Positions 9,558 to 18,917 of a DNA stretch of 36,379 bases are shown here, in pieces (position 1 is the stretch's first letter; the number at the start of each line of letters is the position of its first letter). Under the pieces are notes generated by a model. The model worked only from the letters and a program-made list of their open reading frames with translations. It searched no databases and was not told the DNA's origin. Made by a program: the position numbers and the translations under genes. The stretch lies in the NCBI GenBank assembly GCA_013115135.1, contig JABANP010000521.1:1-36379 (forward strand). Reading direction: 5' to 3'. Source of the DNA: Perkinsus olseni (taxonomy: Eukaryota; Perkinsozoa; Perkinsida; Perkinsidae).

Positions 9558-11982
9558 ATGACCAGATTCGACTCTTTTGGAGATCAGACCAAGTTCTGTG
9601 AGCCTGCTTGGTATCAAGGTAGGAGACGATTGACTCGCCTCGCCTGCCTTGCCTGATGGAGCATCCTTCAAGTTCTTTCCAGGTGCCTTCACGCCTTACT
9701 ACACAGCTTCGCATGCTGAGTTTAGGAAACGAGTGAGAGATTTCATGGCGAAGGAAGTCGAGCCGTACGCTGAGGGTTGGCTGCAGAAGGGCGAGTACGT
9801 CGGGAACAGGGCAGCAACTTTGCGACGATCGCACGGTCACTTTCAAGGTATCCTTTGAGCGTTCACAAGAAGATGTATGACGTCGGACTGCAGCAAGCCG
9901 TACTCAGGGTACCCCCGGAACTTGGCGGCGCCTCAGCGGGTATGTGAGACGCTTTCTTATGGGCATGTCAGTCGCTGTCTTAGCTCACTCCCCTGCGCGC
10001 TCAATTCCATGGTCACCCGTCTCGGAGTTTCAGGCTGACACGCGTAGCGATTCCCCACTGGCGAATACACTTTGCGAACCTGCAGTGGCTTCTAAAGTTT
10101 CGAAAATGAACTCGTGAACTCGAAAGGTCCCGCCACTGGGTGAGGACCACTCCCTTCGTTGTACACTCGTCGCGTGTCCCGGGATATGACGTCACGCGAC
10201 TGCGGCGTCTCTGTACATGCGCCTATAAGCATGATGCTTGGAGCTTGCACAGTTTGTTAACTGCCTCGGTAGCTCAGTCGGTAGAGCGCGTGCCTTTTAA
10301 GCCCGTGGTCGTGGGTTCGAGCCCCGCCCGAGGTGTTTTATAGCTGAGTATTTCTTCGTGATATGTTGGCCTTCTTGAAGTACAGTCGGTGCTCCATGGA
10401 AGTCCGTTCGTCGGGTTATCTGATATATTTCCTCATTTCGAGCCTGACCCGTCTCAGATGAGTATGACATCTTCCATGAGATCATATTCTTCGATGAAGT
10501 GGCCCGTCATGAATGCTATCCTCGTATGGTAAGACTCCTGTAAATGCTGCCGAAGTGATCGACCCTATCCTCTTCAGATAAGCATCGATTCGATGGCTTT
10601 GCCTCCACTCGTCAAGTACGGTCCAGCTCATTTGCGTGAAAAGTATTACGTGGCCTAGTGTGTCAGTCCTACGGTGTGATCAACGAGTGTTGCTAGCTCC
10701 GAGCTGTTGACTTCGAAACGCTTTGAAACTTCAGGTTGGTTCCGCAAGTCATCCGTGGCGAGAAGCATATTGCTCTGGGGATATCGGAGCCCACAGCCGG
10801 AAGTGACGTTGCGCAAATTAAAACGACTGCCCTCAAGCGAGGCGATAAATATGTCGTGAACGGGTGAGACAAGGCCGACCTCTATGGGCGAAGCCACTCC
10901 CTCGAATCAGGCAGAAGAAATGGATTACTGGCGGTTTGATCGCGGACTACATTACGCTGGCTGTGCGCACCGGGTCGGAGGGAATGAACGGTATATCGCT
11001 TTTCTGCGTGGACATGAAGTCACCTGGCATCTCAGTGAGGCTCGGGCAGTTCGACAACTCAAGAGACTCATCGCATACTGTCGCAGGTTCGTCCACTTCC
11101 AACAATGGCTGACACCGATTTGAAATCGACCTTCATAACCTTCGAAGATGTGTAAGTGTGCATGAAGAACGACCACAGGGTAGCTGTTGTTGGCAGGGAG
11201 GTCCCGGCGGCCAACTTGATCGGCGTGGAAAACGGTGGTTTCATTCCTCTCATGGAGAACTTCAACCACGAAAGGTGGGAACTTGGCCCGGTTAAGGTAT
11301 GGGGAGCCTACATGTGGTTCAGGTTGGTTATCTCCGTCGGGGCCGCGAGAGGAGCTCGTCGATGCTACTCTTTGGCGCTTCAGTAGCTCAACGCTCCGAC
11401 ATCATCGATGCTCCCTCTGCCTGTCATCCGTTCGAGGATCACTTCTTCACAGGCACGCCTTGAAACGCAAAACTTTCGGCAAGAGGTTGATCGATCACCA
11501 AGTAATCCGTTATAAATTAGCCGAGATGGCAAGGATGGTAAGAGAAGAGCTGTCGCGCGTGTATGCCGATCTGTCGCCTCAGGTGGAGTCCCTCTGGGCG
11601 GAGGTCGAACACGTTGGCCTGCAGTTCAAAGAGAGAGTGTCCGATCGCCGCATGGGCGAGGATTGCGCCATCCTCAAGGTCAACGCCTCCAAGGTCGTCG
11701 TCCAGTCTCACTTGGCCTATTGACAGGATATGTTTGTCCGTCTCAGGCATTCGAGTTCTGCGCCAGGGAGGCTGTCCAAATATTTGGTGGAGCGGGAGTG
11801 ACGAGGGAAGGTCAGGGGCGTTATGTGGAACGCCTCTACAGGTATGGTTACATTCTGAACACATCACATTAGACTCCTTATTCACCCTCAGGAGTGTTCG
11901 CTTGAGTGCTATACCCGGTGGCAGCGAGGAGATACTTCTCGACCTCACCATGAGAATGGTCGCTGCCAAGGCGCGCAGTTGA
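9558..11982 (+). CDS. Acyl-CoA dehydrogenase family protein
   Basis: FAD-dependent alpha,beta-dehydrogenation of an acyl-CoA; substrate not predictable. The start ATG 9558 gives MTRFDSFGDQTKFCEPAWYQ, which joins in phase across a 64-nt intron to AFTPYYTASHAEFRKRVRDF. Family blocks follow: GEYPLSVHKKMYDVGLQ, YDIFHEIIFFDEVARHE, SEPTAGSDVAQIKTTA (FAD/substrate loop, about 10785-10830), KWITGGLIADYITLAVRTG, VPAANLIGVENGG, NFNHERW, HALKRKTFGKRLIDHQVIR, QIFGGAGVTREG and the terminal PGGSEEILLDLTMRM. The Glu in NFNHER lies where isovaleryl- and long-chain-type enzymes carry the catalytic base, while the medium-chain-type YEGT motif is replaced by IPGGSEE. At least ten introns split the gene; one of 518 nt (9940-10457) contains a tRNA gene. 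No clear N-terminal targeting peptide is visible. Confidence 0.93.
10263..10335 (+). tRNA. tRNA-Lys (UUU), inside an acyl-CoA dehydrogenase intron
   Basis: A 73-nt cloverleaf. The acceptor stem is GCCTCGG/CCGAGGT with a G-U first pair, the D arm is GCTC/GAGC, the anticodon loop is CTTTTAA (anticodon TTT at 10296-10298), and the T arm is GTGGG TTCGAGC CCCGC. The anticodon stem has one T-C mismatch, so mild degeneration is possible. It lies on the same strand as the host gene, inside intron 9940-10457, whose flanking exons join in phase (G|AT). Confidence 0.88.
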
Positions 11983-12349
11983 ATGTCTTGGATTTTCTTC
12001 ATTTTTCTCAAGGGGGATGTTGAGTGTCGTGAGGATGAGGATGCCAATGAAGAGCAGGACTGGATGGGGAAAAGAAAAAGAAAGAGCAACCGATTTCACA
12101 CATACACACGGTCACTACGCCTTAAGTGTGGCACCCACATTCCGCAGCCGGTTTTTTCGAACCTGTTCGTTTTCCGCGCCGATCGCGTTTGGGTGTTTGC
12201 ATCTGTGGCAGTGACCATTCAGACTATACTAAGTATAGTATAGTATACTGTACATCATATCCACGCGGCTGATTCTGGTTCGCCTTGAAAATTCCAGGTT
12301 GGAATTCCTGTGCGCAGCAGTTGCGATGTAGTTTCCTCGCTGAGAATCG

Positions 12350-12736
12350 ATGGGGGAACTCGATGTGCATCTTCCGTTCCGCTTAAGACTTTTTAATCCA
12401 GTCGCTGGCAGCGACTCGCTGCTCTCGGTCGACGCGACGAAGCAGCCCGCCACGGCTGCTATCGAGGTGCATCAGGTGCTACGTTGTAGCCGGTCGAGCT
12501 GCAATGCTACTCACCGATGAACCTCGGTTGAGCCCTGGCGGAGTGAAGGGCATGGTAGAGCGAGAGGATACTCCTGGTGTCAAGAACTGGAGGTGCGAAC
12601 TACACTTCTCTTCGCCCGTGCCAATGCCGACAAAGTCGTGTGGGAACATTCTTCGACTTTCGAGTCTGTCGGCTATCATCTGTGGCCTTCATTCATGGCA
12701 TCAAGGAACACGGTCTTAGGCTGCTTCAAGGCCTAA
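12350..12736 (+). CDS. Small unidentified two-exon gene
   Basis: The start ATG at 12350 opens a 42-codon exon (12350-12475: MGELDVHLPFRLRLFNPVAG, then SDSLLSVDATKQPATAAIEV). A 57-nt GT-AG intron leads in phase 0 to 12533-12736 (PWRSEGHGRARGYSWCQELE, later RANADKVVWEHSSTFESVGY, ending NTVLGCFKA) with TAA at 12734-12736. The predicted length is about 109 aa. No known domain is recognised and there is no signal peptide. It could be part of a larger gene. Confidence 0.4.
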
Positions 12737-13423
12737 TCGCTTCTGGCCCGCTTTATCAATTCCCTGCTACCTATTCTCAGTACGCTGCGCACAGTTGTCA
12801 TGTGAGATAATGGAATTCACCAGATTCGAAATCACATCAGCTATGCACCTGGTTCGTGCCACTGACTGACGTATCCGTTACCAACAGCATTGCTGCTTAC
12901 CAAGTTCCGAAGGATTTGAGGGTCCACCGTTTTGCGTGAATCCACTTAGGACGTGTTGCGTGTGGAAACAGTTGCGAGTCAGCTGCCCCAGCAGTCCGAC
13001 TCGGAAGCGGGAAGGACTATGTCAAGAAGGGTTTCGCATCACTCAATACACACTAATTTGACTGACTCCGTAAAATGACGCCCTGCGTTATAGAACTCCG
13101 CACGTGCATCTCATATCTCGTTTCTCACATCTCACGGAACCCGACTGCATCTCGCTGCCCGTGCGTTGCGAGCACGTACCGCCTAGAGCAGACCCCCCAA
13201 AAGGAGAATCAGCATCCCTGCACTGCAAAGGCTTCGGTCGACAGCCACAACCGTAGGTTAATCCACAATGCTCGTCGCTATTGAACATCTGGTGGAATGT
13301 TCTGCATGTGCCACTGCAAAGCAGCAAGGGTATTGAGTTCTCTCCAATTCCCGAGAAGTGTGATGACTGCAAACCAAGGAGGGCAGACTGGGCTCATTAA
13401 ACACCATAAGGTGGCACGATGCG
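12737..13423. other. Intergenic, nothing recognised
   Basis: Short open frames occur on both strands, but none shows a conserved motif or a coherent exon chain. A Cys-rich minus frame near 13090-13370 is not supported by any splice structure. Confidence 0.4.
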
Positions 13424-15640
13424 CTATACGGGAGGAGGTGAACTTCGGGCAGTAGGCCCAGGAGTGATGAATTGGTCAAGTCTGAAGGAGAGGATTAGTA
13501 ACCGTCAAGGCACCGTCGCCTCCTCACCTTTGGGCCGGAGTCATACCAGGGGTGCTCGCAGTCACTATACTATGACGAGCGCTGGGAACTTCATTCTGCT
13601 GCGCCGTCGGTGTCTGTCGTCGCTCAGGGCTAACCACTGCAATGCGCTCCTTCGCCACCGTCTCTTGGGGAAGGACCTGATACACCACTCAACTGCTTGC
13701 CCTGTGATGCTTCAAAAGTGGGCTAGTCCGTCACCCACCTGGACGGGCAGGACGACGTCAGGCACCTTCACTGGGGTCCTGGCAGGGCCGGGTACTTCCG
13801 ATTCACATTCAAAATTCCCATTCTCGGCCGGCCGAGGGACCACTGGGGGCAGCCCACGCTCGGCCTCCGATATCACTTCCTGAGAATGAAGATTCGAAAG
13901 CGTTCCAGGGCTGCATGAGTCACCGTAGCGGGGCGTGCAGCTTCGTGGCCCAGAGCACCGTAGCTGTTGATGGACACTCTCCTCGGTACCACTCCCCTCG
14001 TACCATCCAAGAACGTGTACTGAGCGGCATGATATCAAGTCAGAAGGAAGAGTCGTGCGCTACCTTAGGGTTCTGCGGGTCCAGCTTTCGCCGAGTAACA
14101 ATCCCTTTGGCGAGCGAGTTCACCTGCGCCCCCGGGACGTCGGCTGTGCCTGAACGCGTTGGCCTCCAATCGCTCAATGAGCGCCGAAACTTTACTGTGG
14201 AAGTCCGGTCTTTCTTCAAATGGCTGTTCATAAATGTTGAAAGGAATGCTACCAACATGCCTGATATAAAGGATTCCTACACAGCTTCAACCTAAGATAC
14301 GCATCACCTCTGGCTCGAAGCCCCGGCTATGTCCTCCTTCAACAGACTGAACAGCGGTTCGCCGTTGTCCCACTGCAGCTTCCGCGGCCTCGAGAGCGGC
14401 ACTTCTCCGATAACCTTGATGAAAGCAATCACAGAGACGTCAGATTTCCTTGGCTTACCATCGGCTCCATTTTAGGGTTCTCGACGCTCCCAACCTCTTC
14501 ACTCCCTACAACAACCGGCAATACTTCCAAGAACGGTCTTACACATATTACATATATGGTTGAGGCTGGTCGCCGGAGGGAGCCTCCCTCGAGACAGCAC
14601 GGGGTTAGCTGGGATAACATAGGTTGGTTCAAGAGGATCAGTCCCTCTCATAGCCGGTAGTCTTCCATCCAGTGGTCCGGCATTAATATCCTTGGCCGTC
14701 TGAAAATAACTGAGGTCTGAGCACCACGGGGTTCCGAGGCTCATCACCAGACTCAGGTCTCGTGTTCGCTGTGCCCTCGGTGCTCCTCTCTTCCTTATGT
14801 CATTCAACTGCTCTTGTACAGACTTCGTCCTCGCGTACCTTGAGACATCTTCGAATACCTTCGGCAATAATCTGCACCTAGCTCACTCGATGTCTGACGC
14901 GTCGTTGGGATCTCTGTTGTAGTTTCGGTCAGGAATGAGCCGCTTCGGATGCGAAAACTCGATATCTGTCAGCTCAGCCGGCTACTCGAACTCCTGGCTT
15001 AGCGGACCCTACCTCGGATGTCGTTCGTGAGCCTCCCGTTGAACCTCGGAGGCTCCACCGGAACAGCCTCACTCTTCGGAAGTTTGTACCTGAGCAGGCC
15101 CACAGTCGGTTGGATCTTCTGAGAATGCTGTCGACGACTCCCGGGATTCGTGAATATTACTTAGGGTTGAGAGGGTCCAGCACTCTGTTAGTCCTGAACC
15201 TAGTGATTTTCGGCTGAGCCCACTCGATGTCTTGTGTCGTGAGGGATAGGTCTCTCGGCCTGTTGACCACTGGTGGGTAATACGACTTCGACCTCATGCC
15301 GGGCACGTCGCATCTGCAATTTTGATGAGCTTCGAAAAGGAATTCCAGGACTCACTTTAAACTGAATTCAGGTTTGCGTAGGTAATCCAACCAATAGTAA
15401 GTCGGTTTGCACTTGTCGATGTCGATGGTGGTGAGGGAGGCATCAGTGTCCTTCACATAAAGGATTCTACCTGAAAAAGGTTACCTTCAGTGCCAGAAGG
15501 CATAGCCAGAGGTGACCTCGAGGGACATCCTTTGGCTTGATGGTGTCCAAACTCATCGTATCTTCGCGTCGAGCGAAGGGTAGAGTCTCGTCGCGGCACA
15601 TGACCATCTCGGAGAACAAAAATTGATAACTGCGGGATTT
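13424..15640 (-). CDS. Unidentified protein with repeated RDLSLT-DI-A-P / DPL-P-Y motif
   Basis: A long exon chain reads on the minus strand, with phase-consistent introns at 15314-15355 and 14261-14307 among others. The first repeat is RDLSLTTQDIEWAQPK then RVLDPLNPKYKLP. The second, reconstructed across an intron, is RDLSLTAKDINAGPLDG then GTDPLEPTYVIP. Between them lie RFNGRLTNDIRD, IEFSHPKRLIPDRNYNRDPN and VFEDVSRYARTKSVQEQLND. After the repeats come PLSRPRKLQWDNGEPLFSLL, HVGSIPFNIYEQPFEERPDF and SALIERLEANAFR, then VPRRVSINSYGALGHEA. The C-terminus is Pro/Thr/Ser-rich (TPTAQQNEVPSARHSIVTAS, ending GPTARSSPPPV, TAG at 13424-13426). Upstream exons, including one with PFARREDTMSLDTIKPKDVP, lie at about 15480-15640; the true start is unresolved. 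The function is unknown. The repeat layout is reminiscent of conserved protist cytoskeletal or ciliary proteins, which is inference only. Confidence 0.65.
14261..14307 (-). repeat. Intron with antisense TCAACCTAAGATACGC motif
   Basis: A 47-nt intron on the minus strand joining DIAGASSQ(R) to HVGSIPF in phase. TCAACCTAAGATACGC (plus strand 14287-14302) is a close match to the motif in the introns at 1915-1989 and about 23011-23400, here placed next to the 5' splice site. Confidence 0.65.
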
Positions 15641-15695
15641 GAACCCACGACCTCGTCATAGCATCAACACAGCAATCTGAGGTCTTCAACTGAAC
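15625..15695 (-). repeat. Degenerate tRNA-like sequence
   Basis: The minus strand reads GTTCAGTTGAAGACC (A-box-like), then, about 30 nt on, GTGGGTTCAAATCCCGC (a complete T arm; B box GGTTCAAATCC). The acceptor end AGTTATCA has no paired 5' partner and the anticodon arm is not regular, so this is a tRNA pseudogene or tRNA-derived SINE fragment, not a working tRNA. It lies at the 5' side of the minus-strand gene 13424-15640. Confidence 0.5.
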
Positions 15696-15770
15696 ATCAG
15701 GATTCATACATGTCTCCAAAGTAAAGGCTTATTTCAATCGATTTCCCAGCGCAGTTAATCAACCGCTAGG

Positions 15771-17194
15771 TCACGTTCTCATCCTTATCTCCCTTTCGCT
15801 GCGGCCAAGGTCAGCAAAGCTCGGAGAGTCACTTCCGCTTAACTGGCAGAAGAACATGGATCGACCACCGATTGTATTCCCGACTGCACTTACGTCGAAG
15901 TCTCTAACATAGATGCTGACAGTGCGATAAGTTAGGGTCTCATCATTGAGGCTGGCCTGAGGCTTCTCGGTCCTATCCACGCGCGGGGTTTTCGATGAGG
16001 ATTTCCTGCACGGATTTTGGAGAGTTTTTCCTGTCACTTCCTCCACAAATTTCTCGAAAGTCTCGACACCCTCCGCCTTCTTTTTCAAATCCTTGCACGC
16101 GATGCCCGCAGTTACCTGAGCCGCACACAATGCACTCGAAGAGAGGGCAGACAGTCGACAAGGAGTATTGCTCACGTTAGCTCCGGCAGGCATAGGGGCT
16201 GTGGAACCATCAGAACAGGTGGTAGCAGTGGCAACGAACACATTGGGATCCTCATACTGCATGTCAACCTTCTGGGGCGGGTCGCTGGCGCTCGTCAGAG
16301 TCACTTTGCAGATTGGTGGCCCGACAAGAGAAACATTCTTGAGCTCCGTACATTCTCGGTATAACTAAAACCGCAAGTGGTTCAACTCTACGCGAAATTT
16401 AATTAATCGTGCTGCGAGTTCCACTGTCCTCAGGATCTTTCACGCACTTTGCGACTCTTCCCGGCCACACATACTGGGATCTATGGAGCAGTTTATACTA
16501 GCGGAGCCACCTCCCCTTTTGCAAAAAAGGATACGACTCCGCTTGTATCTCTCACGGCTGATTAGTTGAAGCAAATGAACAAAACGATTGATAAGAACGC
16601 ATCTCCCTCTCCGAGCAACCATCTCACCGAAGAGAGTGCCTTCTCCGCTTGGAACTCCTCCCTCTCCTTCCCCTGCAACTCCTCGCAGTCCTCCACCACC
16701 CTCACACGGTTGCTGCTGCTGTTGTTGCTCAGGAGCTGCGCAGCACGGTTACTTTTACCACACGTGGCGCTAACCAGAGTGAAATTGCCGCTGCCCGACG
16801 ACTCGTAAGTGGCCACAGTGAATGGTGACTTCTCCCCGAGGTATATATCGCAGCCGAGGATGTCACTGCCACGCTTCCGAGTTCTAGGAGCAGGGACCTG
16901 AGAAGAGAGTCACCCAAGGGCCCGCGATTATCAAACTGACTCACTTCCGAGTCTGAATCAGAGCAACCCTCTAACCTGATCGCGAGAAACAATGATAATA
17001 ACAGGCTGAAGCAACGGTAGACTCACATCAACGTCCCCACCAACAGCGTCACGCCGATCGCGATGAGCTTCGACACACAGGTGCTGGTGGTGGACATTCC
17101 GGAACGCCGCCACTGTGAAGCGGCACATGAACTGGCCCGGCCGAACAAACAACTGGGAGGAGCCGACACTTACACCAACAGCGATAAACATCAT
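15771..17194 (-). CDS. Secreted Cys-containing protein, tandem family member B
   Basis: A new family to me. The start MMFIAVGVSVGSS (ATG at 17194) is a plausible signal peptide; an upstream in-frame ATG at 17233 would overlap the preceding gene. After a long intron comes VPAPRTRKRGSDILGCDIYL then SPFTVATYESSGSGNFTLVSATC. A Glu-rich helix follows (EDCEELQGKEREEFQAEKAL). The next exon begins LYRECTELKNVSLVG and carries a second, diverged copy of the same Cys domain (CKVTLTSASDPPQKVDMQYE, then VFVATATTC). A Lys-rich helix and TLTYRTVSIYVRDFD come next, and a last short exon ends SEREIRMRT (stop at 15771). It is paralogous to 17214-18153, exon by exon, but has two Cys domains instead of one. Probably extracellular or in the secretory pathway; function unknown. 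Confidence 0.65.
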
Positions 17195-17213
17195 GACATA
17201 ACAAATAACGGCT

Positions 17214-18153
17214 CTAAGGATGACGATTAACATCTCGTGCCTCTCCCGGACCAGCTGACGAGGAATAAGAGCCCGAGGAGTAGCTGTATGCTCCCCCGGA
17301 GATGTGATAAGCCTGAGAACGGTGGCTAGTAGAACGAGGCCGTCGGAACGCGCAACTCACGCCAGAGTTGGAGTCATCGAGATCCTTAACGTAGATACTG
17401 ACGGTCCTGTAGGTCATCATACCATCCTTCAACTTGGCAGCCGACTCGTCCTTCTCGACACTTCCGTTGTCTTTAACGGCAGTCTCCACCTTACCATGGC
17501 CGTCGCATTCCTCATACAACTAACAAGGCATTTGAGTAGTGCACGCTCAACCTCAAGATATCCCTCTCTCACCGAGTCGAGACCCTTTCCAGCAGCGTAC
17601 TGCTCTCGCTCGGCAATCTGCAGGCCATCGCAGTCCGTTGCATTAATCGGCCTAGAGGCTGCCGAGGAGCCCATGACGTGAGCGGCGCTCTTCTTCGACC
17701 CGCAGGTAGCGCTGGTCAGATGGAACTCTCCATCGCCGGGGCCCTCGTAGGTGGCGATAGTGAATGGCGAAGTCGAGCCGAGGTAGATGTCGCAGCTGGT
17801 CAAAGAGCTTCCTTTCTTCCGTCCACGAGCCTTAGGTACCTACACAGCGGAGGGAGACTCGCCTAAGGACTGTGGAGTCTTGAAGACGCTGCAATGCAAC
17901 GAGGGCTGAGAAGGATGAGACTTGAAAAGATCTGAAACCGAAAGATATTCCAGAGGTTGGAAACGGAAAGATCTCCTCAGGGTGGGAAACCGAAAGATTC
18001 CCTCCGACTCCGTGAACCTTACATCGCGCTCAGCATGCTCACTGCAACCCTGAAGCATCCTGAAGGGAGATCATCGTTTATTCTTGCTCCATCAAAGCCA
18101 ATCACTTACCCAGCAAAGACGATGCTGACGCCACAGAACAGGGTCCGAAACAT
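17214..18153 (-). CDS. Secreted Cys-containing protein, tandem family member A
   Basis: The start ATG at 18153 gives MFRTLFCGVSIVFAG, a short signal peptide ending at an intron. The mature part is VPKARGRKKGSSLTSCDIYL, SPFTIATYEGPGDGEFHLTS, ATCGSKKSAA, TDCDGLQIAEREQYAAGKGL, and after an intron LYEECDGHGKVETAVKDNGS and MMTYRTVSIYVKDLDDSNSG. The last exon is low-complexity Ser/Tyr/Gly (SGGAYSYSSGSYSSSAGPGE), ending in TAG at 17214-17216. Alignment with member B (15771-17194) supports the exon borders. The splice joining the leader exon to VPKARG is unresolved. Only 19 nt separate its stop from the ATG of member B. Confidence 0.65.
17934..18011 (+). repeat. Three 26-bp tandem repeats (GAAACCGAAAGAT...)
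   Basis: Units at 17934-17959, 17960-17985 and 17986-18011 each begin GAAAC(C/G)GAAAGAT and then diverge. They lie in the intron after the signal-peptide exon of family member A. Confidence 0.8.
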
Positions 18154-18399
18154 GAGGGATTTAGTTCAATACTAACAGAATTCACCTGCCACCACACCGT
18201 TCAAAGGGAACGAGACAGCGCCCTGACACCGCAGCCGTGGCAACGCTAAACTCATCCTCGCCCCACTGCAAGATCCGACGCTGGGCGATAGCTATTGCCG
18301 TCGGCAAGCAAAGGCACGGCCACTCTAGGGCGAGAGCAGCACGCCACCCCGCGACAGCTTCTCATCAATTTGACAAACGACCTTCGAATTCACTTTCGC

Positions 18400-18760
18400 G
18401 GAAGTCTCCCCTGACGCCGCTCAAAATGCGTTTTTCGTGCAGGATGCAAGAACAGAGTCTGTAATTTTACGAAGCCGGATCCCGGCTGTGAGTCAAGATA
18501 ATGGTTTGATACCAGAGGCGGTGGACACTGGAAGCGTCCCAACCTTCGAAACGGCTGCTGGACGAGAGGAGGATCAGGTATTCGACAGGGGTATCTTAGG
18601 CTCAGGCTAGTAAGATACGTAGAACGCCAAGTTGAAAACCACTCCCGATGACTAGCGGCAACGATTTTACATACATCCATACCAAAACTGAATTCGAGTT
18701 CCTCAAGCGGATCGTTAGCGCACTCGTCCTTCTCCACTCCTGCGGCGTTACCTGATGCGG
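18400..18760 (-). pseudogene. Fragment of the tandem secreted family
   Basis: The minus strand near 18671-18740 reads AAGVEKDECANDPLEELEFS then FGMDVCK. It aligns with NGSVEKDESAAKLKDGMMTY of member A, at the same place before the intron. No signal peptide or Cys-domain exons are found upstream, because the plus-strand aminopeptidase gene starts close by. A putative intron, 18555-18670, contains GTATCTTA (18591-18598) and TAAGATAC (18611-18618), a perfect 8-bp inverted repeat. Best read as a truncated relic; a small expressed gene cannot be excluded. Confidence 0.4.
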
Positions 18761-18784
18761 GGCTTTCCCTACCCCTGGTAGTGG

Positions 18785-18794
18785 GCGTATCTTA
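18785..18794 (+). repeat. GCGTATCTTA motif upstream of the aspartyl aminopeptidase gene
   Basis: A single arm of the TAAGATACGC motif, 124 nt before the ATG at 18918. It may belong to a 5'-UTR intron or promoter; only the sequence match is seen. Confidence 0.45.
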
Positions 18795-18917
18795 TGCGAT
18801 GCATGGGGTCGAGCGTTTGCATCCGAGTTTAATCCTGAGAGAGCCGTTAGTAGCAGTCATGCCGTCTCGCACTTTCTCTTCAACTATAGTTTTGTTATAT
18901 AACTTCCCCAACCAACT

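Noticed and set aside
12504..12810. A VPS13-like fragment (RNTVLGCF resembling RNTAFGVF)
   Set aside because: The likeness is limited to a few residues and no other VPS13 block is present.
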